The notes beneath the pieces were generated by a model that made no database searches, had not been told where the DNA came from, and saw only the letters and a program-made list of their open reading frames with translations. Position numbers and translations under genes: made by a program. A DNA stretch of 64,000 nt from Bog-756 sp963776225. GTDB lineage: Bacteria; Actinomycetota; Acidimicrobiia; Acidimicrobiales; RAAP-2. Below are positions 40,509-48,141 of this stretch, in pieces. The stretch is from contig CAVZLL010000003.1 in assembly GCA_963776225.1 (NCBI GenBank), positions 372,001-436,000 on the forward strand, given 5' to 3'. The number at the start of each line of letters is the position of its first letter. Position 1 is the first letter of the stretch.

Positions 40509-40676
40509 ATGGAACGCTTCCGGGATGAACTGTCATGTCCCCACTGTGCAATGGGGGACACACCGATCCTCATCGTGCGTGGTGCCGGTGTCGTCGACGG
40601 CGACGTGGCCTTGCAGTGTCGGCACTGCGATCACGAATGGACCAGCGAGCAGCTGCACGATCGACGGGCCTCGTAG
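40509..40676 (+). CDS. 55-residue zinc-ribbon protein (second paralogue)
   Basis: CPHC at residues about 10-13 and CRHC about 27 residues later, followed by the aromatic DHEW, with LIVRGAG between them. Length, cysteine layout, the central LIVR and the terminal RAS match the protein at 20429-20596, although overall identity is moderate. No clear Shine-Dalgarno is seen before ATG 40509. Function unknown. Confidence 0.72.
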   Translation: MERFRDELSCPHCAMGDTPILIVRGAGVVDGDVALQCRHCDHEWTSEQLHDRRAS

Positions 40677-40764
40677 CATTCGCGCGACACGGGCGCGATC
40701 GCGGTGCAGAACCAACCCAGCTGTGGGCCGCCGGCGCGAACGCTCGGGACTGTCCTTGCCGACG

Positions 40765-40770
40765 TACACT
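40765..40770 (+). promoter_or_regulatory. Candidate -10 box, leaderless 40778 gene
   Basis: TACACT ends 7 bases before GTG 40778. Confidence 0.5.
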
Positions 40771-40777
40771 GCCACCT

Positions 40778-41083
40778 GTGGAGATTCCGATCGCCTGCGG
40801 TCTGGAGCCGAGCAAGGCCAGCTCACAGGTGGGTGAGTGGGACGAGTTGCTCGCCCGAGTCGCGGATGGACATGAGCGAGTCTCATCGACTCGTCTCGAA
40901 ATCGGTCTGGTCCCCGGAACCGACGTGGGGCCCATTGTGAGCCTCGCTCAGCGTGAGGCGGCGTGCTGCCCGTTCCTGTCCTTCACGATCGGGATCCGGG
41001 CAGATCGCCTCGTTCTCGCTGTCGACGTCCCGGATGAAGCCACCGAATTCCTCGATCAGGTCGTCGTCGACACGGACCGGTAG
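40778..41083 (+). CDS. Small conserved protein with an EAACCPF motif
   Basis: 101 residues from GTG 40778. GEWDELLARVADGHERVSST begins a helical region and LAQREAACCPFLSFTIGI is the most conserved part. It resembles a widespread actinobacterial family of about 100-residue proteins with E-x2-CC-x-F-x2-F, often found next to MerR/ArsR-type or metal-stress genes. The adjacent cysteines could bind metal or organomercurial; this is inference. It is convergent with the carboxypeptidase gene, 9 bases away. Confidence 0.7.
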   Translation: MEIPIACGLEPSKASSQVGEWDELLARVADGHERVSSTRLEIGLVPGTDVGPIVSLAQREAACCPFLSFTIGIRADRLVLAVDVPDEATEFLDQVVVDTDR

Positions 41084-41092
41084 AACCTCCGA

Positions 41093-42619
41093 CTACGCGT
41101 GGAGCATCTTCCACCACCAGCCGGGATCGGGCAGGCGGTGGACCAGCCGTACCGGCACGGTTTCCGCCTGGGGTCCCAATGTGAACCGGACCGCGCCCGC
41201 CGGCCCGCCGCCGGTGTTCCCCCCAGACGTGCCGGCGGGTGCCATGGCGGCGACCATCCGCTGGCCCGGGACAGCGAGCAACCGCGCGCCGCGCTCGGCC
41301 ACGACCGGAACCATCTCGCGGTTCCCTCCCCACTCCGTGCTCGCCGTGGCCACGGTCTGCCCGGCGGTCACGAGGGGCACCTGCACGATGGACGCCTTCG
41401 CGGTGTCGAGCAGGTGGTCGACGATCGGTTCGGTGTAGAGGAGTGGGTACTGCGCTTCGATGGGGCTGTAGGGAGCAGTCGGCGTGGTGGTCGTCGGGGG
41501 TGCCCCCGGTGCGCCCGGGGTCGGCGGGACCGCCGGCGGGCCGGGTTCCCGTTGCCCGAGCGCCGAGGCCAGCACCAGGACCGATCGCCCGTCGACGATC
41601 CTGAACCCGGCCAGGACCATGCAGCCCGAGGCCTGGGCGGTGTAGCCGGACTTCACCCCCACGATCCCGTCCGTGCCGATCTTGGTGACGATGTTGGGTG
41701 CGGCACCCACCCCGGGCAAGTTCACCACGGGCATCCCGGCCACGCTGGCGAATGTCGGGATTGCCATTCCCGCCGCCGCGATACGGAGGGTGTCGGCCGC
41801 CGTCGACACCGACCGGGGGTCGAAACCGCTGGCGTCCGCGTAGTGGGAGTGCTCGGCCCCGAGCGAGGCGGCCAGGGCATTCATCTTGGCCAAGAAGGCC
41901 TGCTGCGAGCCCGCGTCCCAGACCGCCAGCGTGTAGGCCGCGTCGTCGGCAGACAGGACCAGGAGCGCCTCGAGCAGCTGGAGCTCGGTGAGCGTCTCCC
42001 CGGCCAGCAACGGGATGTTGGTCTCGTCGTTGGCCAGGTTCACGCCGAACTGGGCGGCCTCGTCCGGCGTGATGGTGACGGTGGGACCGCTGCTGCCGGG
42101 AGCGACCGGGTGGTCACGCAGAACCACCACCGCGGTGGTCATCTTGGTCAGGGAGGCGATGGGCACGGGGTGTTCGGGTCCTGACTGCACGGCGTAGCCC
42201 AGGTCCGGGATGGCCACCGCCCCCTGACCGGCTGCGGGCCAGGGGGCGACCGGGGCAGCTCCTGGGACCACCGAGGGGACCACCGAGGCGGCGAGCCGAC
42301 CGGCGGCAACGGTGGGCTGTGGAAGGCGACGGTCGATCCGATGGACCGCCACCAGGCTGGCCGATGCCACGACGACGAGCAGCAGGACCACCGACGCCCA
42401 GACCATTGTTCGGTGGTGACGTCGTCGCCGGGCCCGTCGCCGCGCGAGAGGTGGTGGACCGCCGGAGGCGGGGGAGACCAGGTCGTCGAGGGAGGGCACC
42501 GGAACGGCTGCGATCGGTACCGCGCTGGTCCCGCGTCCCGGTCCCGTCGCCCCGGGAGCCGAAGGGCCGTGCTGGTCCGGCCGGTCGGGACCGGTACTGC
42601 CGGACTCCCAGTCGCTCAC
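41093..42619 (-). CDS. D-alanyl-D-alanine carboxypeptidase-like protein (S11 / penicillin-binding fold), SxN variant
   Basis: 508 residues from GTG 42619 (GGAGG upstream). A Pro-rich cytoplasmic region and a basic stretch (RRRARRRRHHR) are followed by one membrane helix (VWASVVLLLVVVASASLVAV), then the extracytoplasmic domain. ASLTKMTTA contains the SxxK serine/lysine and GVKSGYTAQASG the KTG-equivalent (KSG). The second motif, normally SxN (SGN or SAN), reads LSADDAAY, so the Asn is an Asp. It may be a weakened or altered-specificity enzyme acting on peptidoglycan. Confidence 0.85.
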   Translation of the reverse strand: MSDWESGSTGPDRPDQHGPSAPGATGPGRGTSAVPIAAVPVPSLDDLVSPASGGPPPLARRRARRRRHHRTMVWASVVLLLVVVASASLVAVHRIDRRLPQPTVAAGRLAASVVPSVVPGAAPVAPWPAAGQGAVAIPDLGYAVQSGPEHPVPIASLTKMTTAVVVLRDHPVAPGSSGPTVTITPDEAAQFGVNLANDETNIPLLAGETLTELQLLEALLVLSADDAAYTLAVWDAGSQQAFLAKMNALAASLGAEHSHYADASGFDPRSVSTAADTLRIAAAGMAIPTFASVAGMPVVNLPGVGAAPNIVTKIGTDGIVGVKSGYTAQASGCMVLAGFRIVDGRSVLVLASALGQREPGPPAVPPTPGAPGAPPTTTTPTAPYSPIEAQYPLLYTEPIVDHLLDTAKASIVQVPLVTAGQTVATASTEWGGNREMVPVVAERGARLLAVPGQRMVAAMAPAGTSGGNTGGGPAGAVRFTLGPQAETVPVRLVHRLPDPGWWWKMLHA

Positions 42620-42886
42620 GCAGCCTCCGGATCCTCGGGTCTCCTCCCCATCCCGGGGCAAACCCCTACGCTATTCCCCGCGAGGTCGCGTTCACGTGCA
42701 TTCGGATCCTCGATCCCCGGGAAGATGAGACGGGGAGGTGGGTTCGGCGGTCACCCCGTCGAACGGCTCGCCCGGGCGTGCCGGACCGACAACCGACCCC
42801 GGATGGGCAGCTCCGGCGCAGCGCGCCAGCAGTTGACGGGAGATGGCTTCGCAAGGTGTGTGTCGGCAGATCGAAACGTCGTCGGC

Positions 42887-42892
42887 CAGAAT
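42887..42892 (+). promoter_or_regulatory. Candidate -10 box, leaderless GNAT gene
   Basis: CAGAAT, one base off TANNNT, ends 7 bases before ATG 42900. Confidence 0.35.
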
Positions 42893-42899
42893 GGGTCCC

Positions 42900-43529
42900 A
42901 TGGAAGTGCACGCGGCGCGGCCGGCAGAGGTCGACGCGGTGGCGTCCACGATCGCAGGGGCGTTCTACGGGGACCCGGTGTGGAGCTGGGCGCTACCCGA
43001 TCCGGATCGGCGCCTCTCGCAGCTCCGGGCGCTCTGGCGGCTCTGCGTGCTCGGTGCCATCGGTCACCGGTGGGTGTTGACCACCGCAGGGTGCGAAGCG
43101 GCTGCAGTCTGGATTCCACCCGGATGCGACGAGCTCGTCGAACCCTACGCCTCCCGCCTCGACCCGCTGCTCGACGAACTCCTCGGGTCGGGGGCGGGCC
43201 TCGTGCGCGAGGTCCTGAGACGATTCGATGCGTCGCACCCCCGCAAGGCCGACTGCTTCTACCTGAGCCTGTTCGGGACCCACCCGGACCATCGGGGGAA
43301 GGGCATCGGCATGGGGCTTCTTTCCGACGGTCTGTCCAGGATCGATCAGGTGCAGGTGCCGGCCTACCTCGAATCGAGCAACCCCGCCAACCTCGCCCGA
43401 TACCGATCGGTCGGCTTCCGGACCGTCGGTCAGTTCGCCGTCCCCGATGGCGGTCCGGTGGTGACGACGATGTGGCGGGAGCCCCGGTCCGATCCGACGC
43501 CGCCGGCTGGCGACGTCGTGCACCGGTGA
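42900..43529 (+). CDS. GNAT-family N-acetyltransferase
   Basis: 209 residues from ATG 42900. The acetyl-CoA pyrophosphate loop is in LFGTHPDHRGKGIGMGLLSD (R/Q-x2-G-x-G/A variant RGKGIG), and YLESSNPANLARYRSVGF is the usual C-terminal strand and helix. The N-terminal half (TIAGAFYGDPVWSWALPDPD) is typical of the family that includes many actinobacterial unknown-substrate acetyltransferases. Its stop codon overlaps the GTG of the exostosin gene. Confidence 0.85.
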   Translation: MEVHAARPAEVDAVASTIAGAFYGDPVWSWALPDPDRRLSQLRALWRLCVLGAIGHRWVLTTAGCEAAAVWIPPGCDELVEPYASRLDPLLDELLGSGAGLVREVLRRFDASHPRKADCFYLSLFGTHPDHRGKGIGMGLLSDGLSRIDQVQVPAYLESSNPANLARYRSVGFRTVGQFAVPDGGPVVTTMWREPRSDPTPPAGDVVHR

Positions 43530-44551
43530 AGGTGTTCTGGACACGCGGTGGCGTGCCGGCCGAGTTCTCGTCGGTTCCCCGGCGGATCGCCAGGATGGCA
43601 GATCAGCGGGATCAGCGGCATTCCACCGTCGACGATCCGGCTGCTGCCGATGTGATCCTGTTTCCCGACTGCCATCTCCTGCAGCGCGATTCGGGTCTCC
43701 ACTCGTTCCTGTCGACTCGCGTTGCGCGTGAGCACCCGGGCAAGCTGGCCGTCTACAACGAACGGGACAGTCCGTGGTGTCGTCTTCCGGGGCTCTACGT
43801 CAGCATGCCGGCCGGTACGTTCAGACCCCAGTGGCAGATCGCCGCCGCGTACAACCTGAGCGGTGAGATCTCCTCACTTCTTGAGGACCCTCGGACGCCG
43901 CCCGACGCCGACCTGTTGTTCAGCTTCGTCGGGGGCCTGACCCACAGGTGCCGTAAGCAGATCTTCTCCCTTGCGTCCCGGCGGGCGCACGTCGAATGCA
44001 CCGACGGATTCAACTTCTTCGACCCGGGCTCCGAGCGGTACCACGAACGCCGGCGACAGTTCGCCGAGACGGTGTTCAGGTCCAAATTCGTCCTCTGCCC
44101 GAGAGGTGCAGGGACCTCCTCGATCCGCCTGTACGAGACGCTCGCCGCCGGTCGCGTCCCGGTGGTCCTCTCCGACCGATGGGTCCCTCCGGTCGGCCCG
44201 GACTGGGAGAAATTCTCCATCCGGTGGCCCCAGTCGTCGGTGCCGGCGCTCCCGGAGATGCTCGAGAGGATGGAGCCGCGTGCAGAGGAGATGGGTCGGC
44301 TTGCGCGCCGAGCCCACGACGAGTGGTTTGCCCCGGACGTCGTCCTCACCCGCCAGTTCGACCAGCTCGAAGCGCTGATCGCCAGTCATGCCTTCTCCAC
44401 GTTCCCGGCCCACGGCGATACCAGGTCACACGTGTACTGGTGGTGTGGCGCCATCCAGCGTCGTGTGAAGTACCGCTACGAGCAGCTGAAAGGGACGATC
44501 GCCCGCCCGGACTCTCGTGAAGAGGACGCACAGCCGCCGGACGTGGGGTGA
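43526..44551 (+). CDS. Exostosin-family (GT47-like) glycosyltransferase
   Basis: 341 residues from GTG 43526, overlapping the GNAT stop (GTGA). VFWTRGGVPAEFSSVPRRIA starts the protein, FSFVGGLTHRCRKQIFSLA follows, and SKFVLCPRGAGTSSIRLYET with GRVPVVLSDRWVPPVG is the exostosin C-terminal (nucleotide-sugar) signature. Exostosins are best known from animal heparan sulfate synthesis and plant cell walls; bacterial members exist but are few. Coupling to an acetyltransferase suggests joint modification of a surface sugar, which is inference. Confidence 0.8.
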   Translation: MKVFWTRGGVPAEFSSVPRRIARMADQRDQRHSTVDDPAAADVILFPDCHLLQRDSGLHSFLSTRVAREHPGKLAVYNERDSPWCRLPGLYVSMPAGTFRPQWQIAAAYNLSGEISSLLEDPRTPPDADLLFSFVGGLTHRCRKQIFSLASRRAHVECTDGFNFFDPGSERYHERRRQFAETVFRSKFVLCPRGAGTSSIRLYETLAAGRVPVVLSDRWVPPVGPDWEKFSIRWPQSSVPALPEMLERMEPRAEEMGRLARRAHDEWFAPDVVLTRQFDQLEALIASHAFSTFPAHGDTRSHVYWWCGAIQRRVKYRYEQLKGTIARPDSREEDAQPPDVG

Positions 44552-44619
44552 GCCCGCCATCCGAGACCCGTCTGTGGGGCACCCTCGGTGAGGCGGCCCG
44601 GTGGGCTCGGAACAACCCC

Positions 44620-45105
44620 TCAACCCGGTCCGATGATCACCGTCGGTTCGATCCGGATGGTGGTCCGGAGTGAGTTCGAGACGTAGCACTCGCGGTGGGC
44701 GATCTCGACCAGGTGCAGGATGCGCTCCTCGGAGGGTCCCGGTGCGACCGAGATCCTCGGATGGAGGGTGATCTCGGTCAGCCGGAGCGGCGGCTCGCCT
44801 TCGGGCATCATCCCCTCTGCTTCGTCCTGGTAGGAGCGGACGTCCACCCGGGCCCGGGAGGCGACCGCCAGGAAGCTCAACAGCTGGCACGAGGCGACCG
44901 CGGCGACGACCAGCTGTTCGGGATTGAGCAGGCCCGCGTCCCCCCTGAACGCGGGGTCGGCGGAGAGTCGCAGGGGGGTCGTGTCGGGTGACGTGCGGAC
45001 CTCGTGTCCCCGGTCGTAGACCTCGTAGCCGCCTCCGGTCGAACCGGACCACCGGCAGGAGAGTGCGTACCGGTGCACACCCGGGTCACGCTCCGGTGGA
45101 ACCAT
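44620..45105 (-). CDS. OsmC-family protein
   Basis: 161 residues from ATG 45105. LLNPEQLVVAAVASCQLLSF is the conserved helix carrying the first OsmC cysteine (VASCQ), and IAHRECYVSNSLRTTI holds the second (RECYVSNS), the peroxidatic pair. The family reduces organic hydroperoxides using thiols. The start has no Shine-Dalgarno; TACCCT lies 7 bases upstream on the minus strand. It shares a short divergent promoter region with the arylamine N-acetyltransferase gene. Confidence 0.88.
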   Translation of the reverse strand: MVPPERDPGVHRYALSCRWSGSTGGGYEVYDRGHEVRTSPDTTPLRLSADPAFRGDAGLLNPEQLVVAAVASCQLLSFLAVASRARVDVRSYQDEAEGMMPEGEPPLRLTEITLHPRISVAPGPSEERILHLVEIAHRECYVSNSLRTTIRIEPTVIIGPG

Positions 45106-45112
45106 CCGGGGA

Positions 45113-45134
45113 AGGGTACCGGCACGGGTACCAT
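45113..45134. promoter_or_regulatory. Overlapping divergent promoters with a GGTACC palindrome pair
   Basis: TACCCT (minus, 45113-45118) is placed 7 bases before the OsmC ATG, and TACCAT (plus, 45129-45134) 7 bases before the NAT GTG. Two GGTACC palindromes lie at 45115-45120 and 45127-45132, 12 bases apart centre to centre, overlapping both -10 boxes. A repressor site is plausible. Confidence 0.45.
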
Positions 45135-45141
45135 CTGCTCC

Positions 45142-45948
45142 GTGCGACCATTGCATGACCTGGACGCCTATCTCGCTCGCATCGGGCTCGACGCACCGGC
45201 GGGCCTGGACGAGGTCCACCGGCGCCACGTGCTCTCGATTCCCTTCGAGAATTTCGAGTCGTTCTCCGGCCGTCCGGTCCACCTGCAGACCGCTCGTCTG
45301 GAAGACAAGATGGTCGCCCGCGATCGGGGCGGGTACTGCTTCGAGCACAACCTGCTCCTCGCGGCCGCGCTCACCTCGCTGGGGATCGACGACGTCTCAC
45401 CGATGCTGGCCCGGGTCCGCATGGGTCCGGACGGAAGCCCGCGACCGCTCAACCACCTGTTGCTGGAGGTGGTGGACGGCGGGACACAGTGGATCGCCGA
45501 CGTCGGGTTCGGCGGAGGTGGGCTGCTCGACCCGGTGCCCTTCGAGGTTGGGGTCGAGGTCGAGCAGTCGGGATGGCGGTACCGGCTGGTCGAGGACGGG
45601 CCCGAAGTGGTCCTCCAGACGTTCCAGGACGACGCATGGGCCGACATGTACGGGTTCGTGCCCGAACCGGCCCAAGCGATCGACATCGAGGTCAGCAACT
45701 GGTTCACCGCGACCCACCCGGACTCGCCGTTCGTGAAGGGGATCCACTCGGGGGCGCGGTACGTCGACCGGTGTCTCTCCGTATTCGTCCACGACGAGGT
45801 GATCCTGGTCGAGCGGCCGGCCGGTGGGGAATCGACGTCGACCGAGGTCGCGCTCGGCGCGCTGCCCGATCTTCTCGCATCCCGTTTCCACCTGCCGGGG
45901 GTGCGCGTCGACCCGGCGGGACGGCTCGACATCACCGGGCCACGCTGA
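45142..45948 (+). CDS. Arylamine N-acetyltransferase (NAT)
   Basis: 268 residues from GTG 45142. The N-terminus (AYLARIGLDAPAGLDEVHRR, HVLSIPFENFESF) is typical. The catalytic triad is visible: Cys in RGGYCFEHN, His in PLNHLLLEV, Asp in WIADVGFGG. NATs transfer acetyl or propionyl groups from acyl-CoA to arylamines; in mycobacteria the gene sits with sterol-degradation genes. Here its neighbours are OsmC and a secreted repeat protein. No ribosome-binding site precedes the GTG. Confidence 0.92.
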   Translation: MRPLHDLDAYLARIGLDAPAGLDEVHRRHVLSIPFENFESFSGRPVHLQTARLEDKMVARDRGGYCFEHNLLLAAALTSLGIDDVSPMLARVRMGPDGSPRPLNHLLLEVVDGGTQWIADVGFGGGGLLDPVPFEVGVEVEQSGWRYRLVEDGPEVVLQTFQDDAWADMYGFVPEPAQAIDIEVSNWFTATHPDSPFVKGIHSGARYVDRCLSVFVHDEVILVERPAGGESTSTEVALGALPDLLASRFHLPGVRVDPAGRLDITGPR

Positions 45949-45974
45949 GACACGTCGGCCCGCCCGCGGGTCGG

Positions 45975-47144
45975 TCAGCCGTAGGACAGCGCCAGGGTGG
46001 CGGAGAGCGTCCCGTTGGGAGAATACGTCCCGACCGCTTTGCAGGAGACGGTCGAGGGGCAGGAGATCCCGTTGAGATAGTCGTACGTGGTCCCACGGTT
46101 CGGGCTCGAGAGGATCGACCACCTCGATCCGTTCCAGGACTCGATGAGGGTCACCCACGTCGAGTTGCTGTTCGCCCAGACCCCGACCGCCTGGCAGCTG
46201 ACGGCCGAGATACACGAGACCCCGTTGAGCTGGTCCCCGTAGAAGGTCATCCGCGGATTGGGGGTGCTCACGACCGACCACGCAGTCCCGTTCCAGGACT
46301 CGACCAGGGTCAGCCCGGCATTGCTCTGGCCGGAGTGGTTCGGGCGGTAGTAGACGCCGACCGCCTTGCACGAGATCGGCGAAACACACGAGACGCCGTC
46401 GAGGAAACTGCCCCCCGTCCCGACGTTCGGGCCGAGGTGCCCCGTCCACTTCGAGCCGTTCCAGGACTCCGTGAACGATCTGGGTATTGCGGTCTCGTTG
46501 CCGTACCGGCCGACCGCCTCACACGAGGTGGACGACACACAGGAGACGGCGTTGAGCCAGTTGGCCCGGGTCCCGAAGGCCGCGACGGCTGTCCACTGGG
46601 CGCCGTCCCACGATTCGAAGAGCGACTGCTTGAGGCCGCTCGAGTCGGAGTACGAGCCGACCGCCTCGCACGACGTCGCCGAGATGCACGAGACGCCGGT
46701 GAGCTGGTCGTCCGATCCGCTGTTGGGGCTGATGACGATCGACCAGGTCGTGCCGTTCCATGTCTCGACGAGGGTCTGGACGAGAGCGGCCCGGGTGTAC
46801 GATCCCACCGCGACGCAGAAGACGGCAGAGACGCAGGACACACCCTGGAGGTAGGTGTTGGCGGCCTGCTTGTTTGGGCTCTTGACGACGGTCCAGCCCG
46901 TCCCGTTCCACGACTCGACGAGGCTCCTCCAGGTCGAGTTGCTGACGTAGTCACCGACCGTGATGCAGGACATGACCGAGACACAGGACACGCCGTTGAG
47001 GCCGTCGATGCCGGGGCTCCGGGTGACCGTCCAGGTGGGGGCCGCCGCGGCCGGGAGGTCCGGAAGCGCGACCGCCGCACCGGAGATCACCGTGGCGACG
47101 AGCAGCGCTCCGGCAATGCGTCGTCCAACTCTGGTTCCGGTCAT
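45975..47144 (-). CDS. Secreted seven-repeat protein with paired cysteines
   Basis: 389 residues from ATG 47144, with GGAGGGGGG upstream. A signal peptide (RRIAGALLVATVISGAAVAL, ending PAAAA) leads into seven repeats of about 50 residues. Each has LNGVSCVSAxSCxAVGxY, then TLVESWNGTxW and a SIVxSPN strand. The two cysteines spaced six residues apart in every repeat (VSCVSAVSCQ type) should form seven disulfides. The SxxESWNGTxW blade strand suggests a beta-propeller. Function unknown; similar proteins occur widely in Acidimicrobiia and Actinobacteria. Confidence 0.83.
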   Translation of the reverse strand: MTGTRVGRRIAGALLVATVISGAAVALPDLPAAAAPTWTVTRSPGIDGLNGVSCVSVMSCITVGDYVSNSTWRSLVESWNGTGWTVVKSPNKQAANTYLQGVSCVSAVFCVAVGSYTRAALVQTLVETWNGTTWSIVISPNSGSDDQLTGVSCISATSCEAVGSYSDSSGLKQSLFESWDGAQWTAVAAFGTRANWLNAVSCVSSTSCEAVGRYGNETAIPRSFTESWNGSKWTGHLGPNVGTGGSFLDGVSCVSPISCKAVGVYYRPNHSGQSNAGLTLVESWNGTAWSVVSTPNPRMTFYGDQLNGVSCISAVSCQAVGVWANSNSTWVTLIESWNGSRWSILSSPNRGTTYDYLNGISCPSTVSCKAVGTYSPNGTLSATLALSYG

Positions 47145-47357
47145 CGTTTCGCCCCCCTCCGGGCCCTCCGCGTCCATCGACACCGGACGACGTCCTGCCC
47201 GTCAGCACGCTGCGTGGTCGGAAGCGATCTGCGCCGACGGCCTGCTCGACCGCCGGAGCCGACCATCCTCGGACCCGACCACACTGCGTCGCCGATCCTA
47301 CTCCCCGGTCCGCCACGTACGGCAATCCCACCCCAGCCCGGTCACGGTGGCCGGGAC

Positions 47358-47363
47358 TACCGT
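47358..47363 (+). promoter_or_regulatory. Candidate -10 box, leaderless SDR gene
   Basis: TACCGT ends 7 bases before GTG 47371. The intervening TGGGAGC contains GGGAG, so a minimal leader is possible. Confidence 0.45.
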
Positions 47364-47370
47364 TGGGAGC

Positions 47371-48141
47371 GTGGTGAGCAGCAAGCGGGAGCGTCCCGCC
47401 CTGGTGGTGGGTGGGACCTCGGGCATCGGCGAGGCGCTCACCGGGCGCTACCGCGACCAGGGCGTCACCGTGGTCACCTGGGACATCGCGCGCACCCCCG
47501 ACGTACTCTGCGACATCACCGATCCTGCCCAGGTGGCCGCGGCAGCGGGGGAGACCCTCGAGCGGTACGGCGTCCCCCGTGACGTGACGGTGACCTCCGG
47601 GATCGGGCACGCCGGCGATCTGCGGACGATCGGCCCGGAGGAATTCGACCGGGTGCTCGCGGTCAACACGAGGGGGCCGCTGCTGGTCATGCGAGCCGTC
47701 GCCGACGCCATGGCTGCCGGGTCCGTCGGAGGGTCCATCGTCGTGACCTCGAGCATCAGCGGACAGGTCGTCGATCGGGGCATGGGCGCGTACTGCGCAT
47801 CGAAGGCAGCGCTCGACATGGTGGTCCGGGTCGCCGCCCTCGAATGGGCGCCGCTCGGGATCCGGGTCAACGCGGTGCGCCCCGGGGTGACCCGCACACC
47901 GATGCTCGGGACGGCACCGGTCGACAGTGGCTGGCTCGAGGCGGTGCGTCAGCGGACCGCCCTCGGCCGTCTCGGCGAAGCCTCCGACATCGCCGAGGCG
48001 ATCGACGGACTCCACGCGATGACCTGGGTGACCGGCGAGATCGTCACCTGCGACGGTGGCCTCTCCCTGCACAGCCCCATCGACGCGTTCGGCGAGGTGC
48101 CGCCCCGCCGGGGGCGGGCGGTGACCGGTGAGCACCGGTGA
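47371..48141 (+). CDS. Short-chain dehydrogenase/reductase
   Basis: 256 residues from GTG 47371. VVGGTSGIGEALTG is the cofactor loop, with a short first strand; SSISGQVVDRGMGAYCASKA holds the Ser-Tyr-Lys set, and PGVTRTPMLGTA follows. The second strand ends VTWDIARTPD, where the Asp would favour NAD over NADP. Its stop codon overlaps the start of the flavin monooxygenase (GTGA), so the two probably act in one pathway. Confidence 0.88.
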   Translation: MVSSKRERPALVVGGTSGIGEALTGRYRDQGVTVVTWDIARTPDVLCDITDPAQVAAAAGETLERYGVPRDVTVTSGIGHAGDLRTIGPEEFDRVLAVNTRGPLLVMRAVADAMAAGSVGGSIVVTSSISGQVVDRGMGAYCASKAALDMVVRVAALEWAPLGIRVNAVRPGVTRTPMLGTAPVDSGWLEAVRQRTALGRLGEASDIAEAIDGLHAMTWVTGEIVTCDGGLSLHSPIDAFGEVPPRRGRAVTGEHR

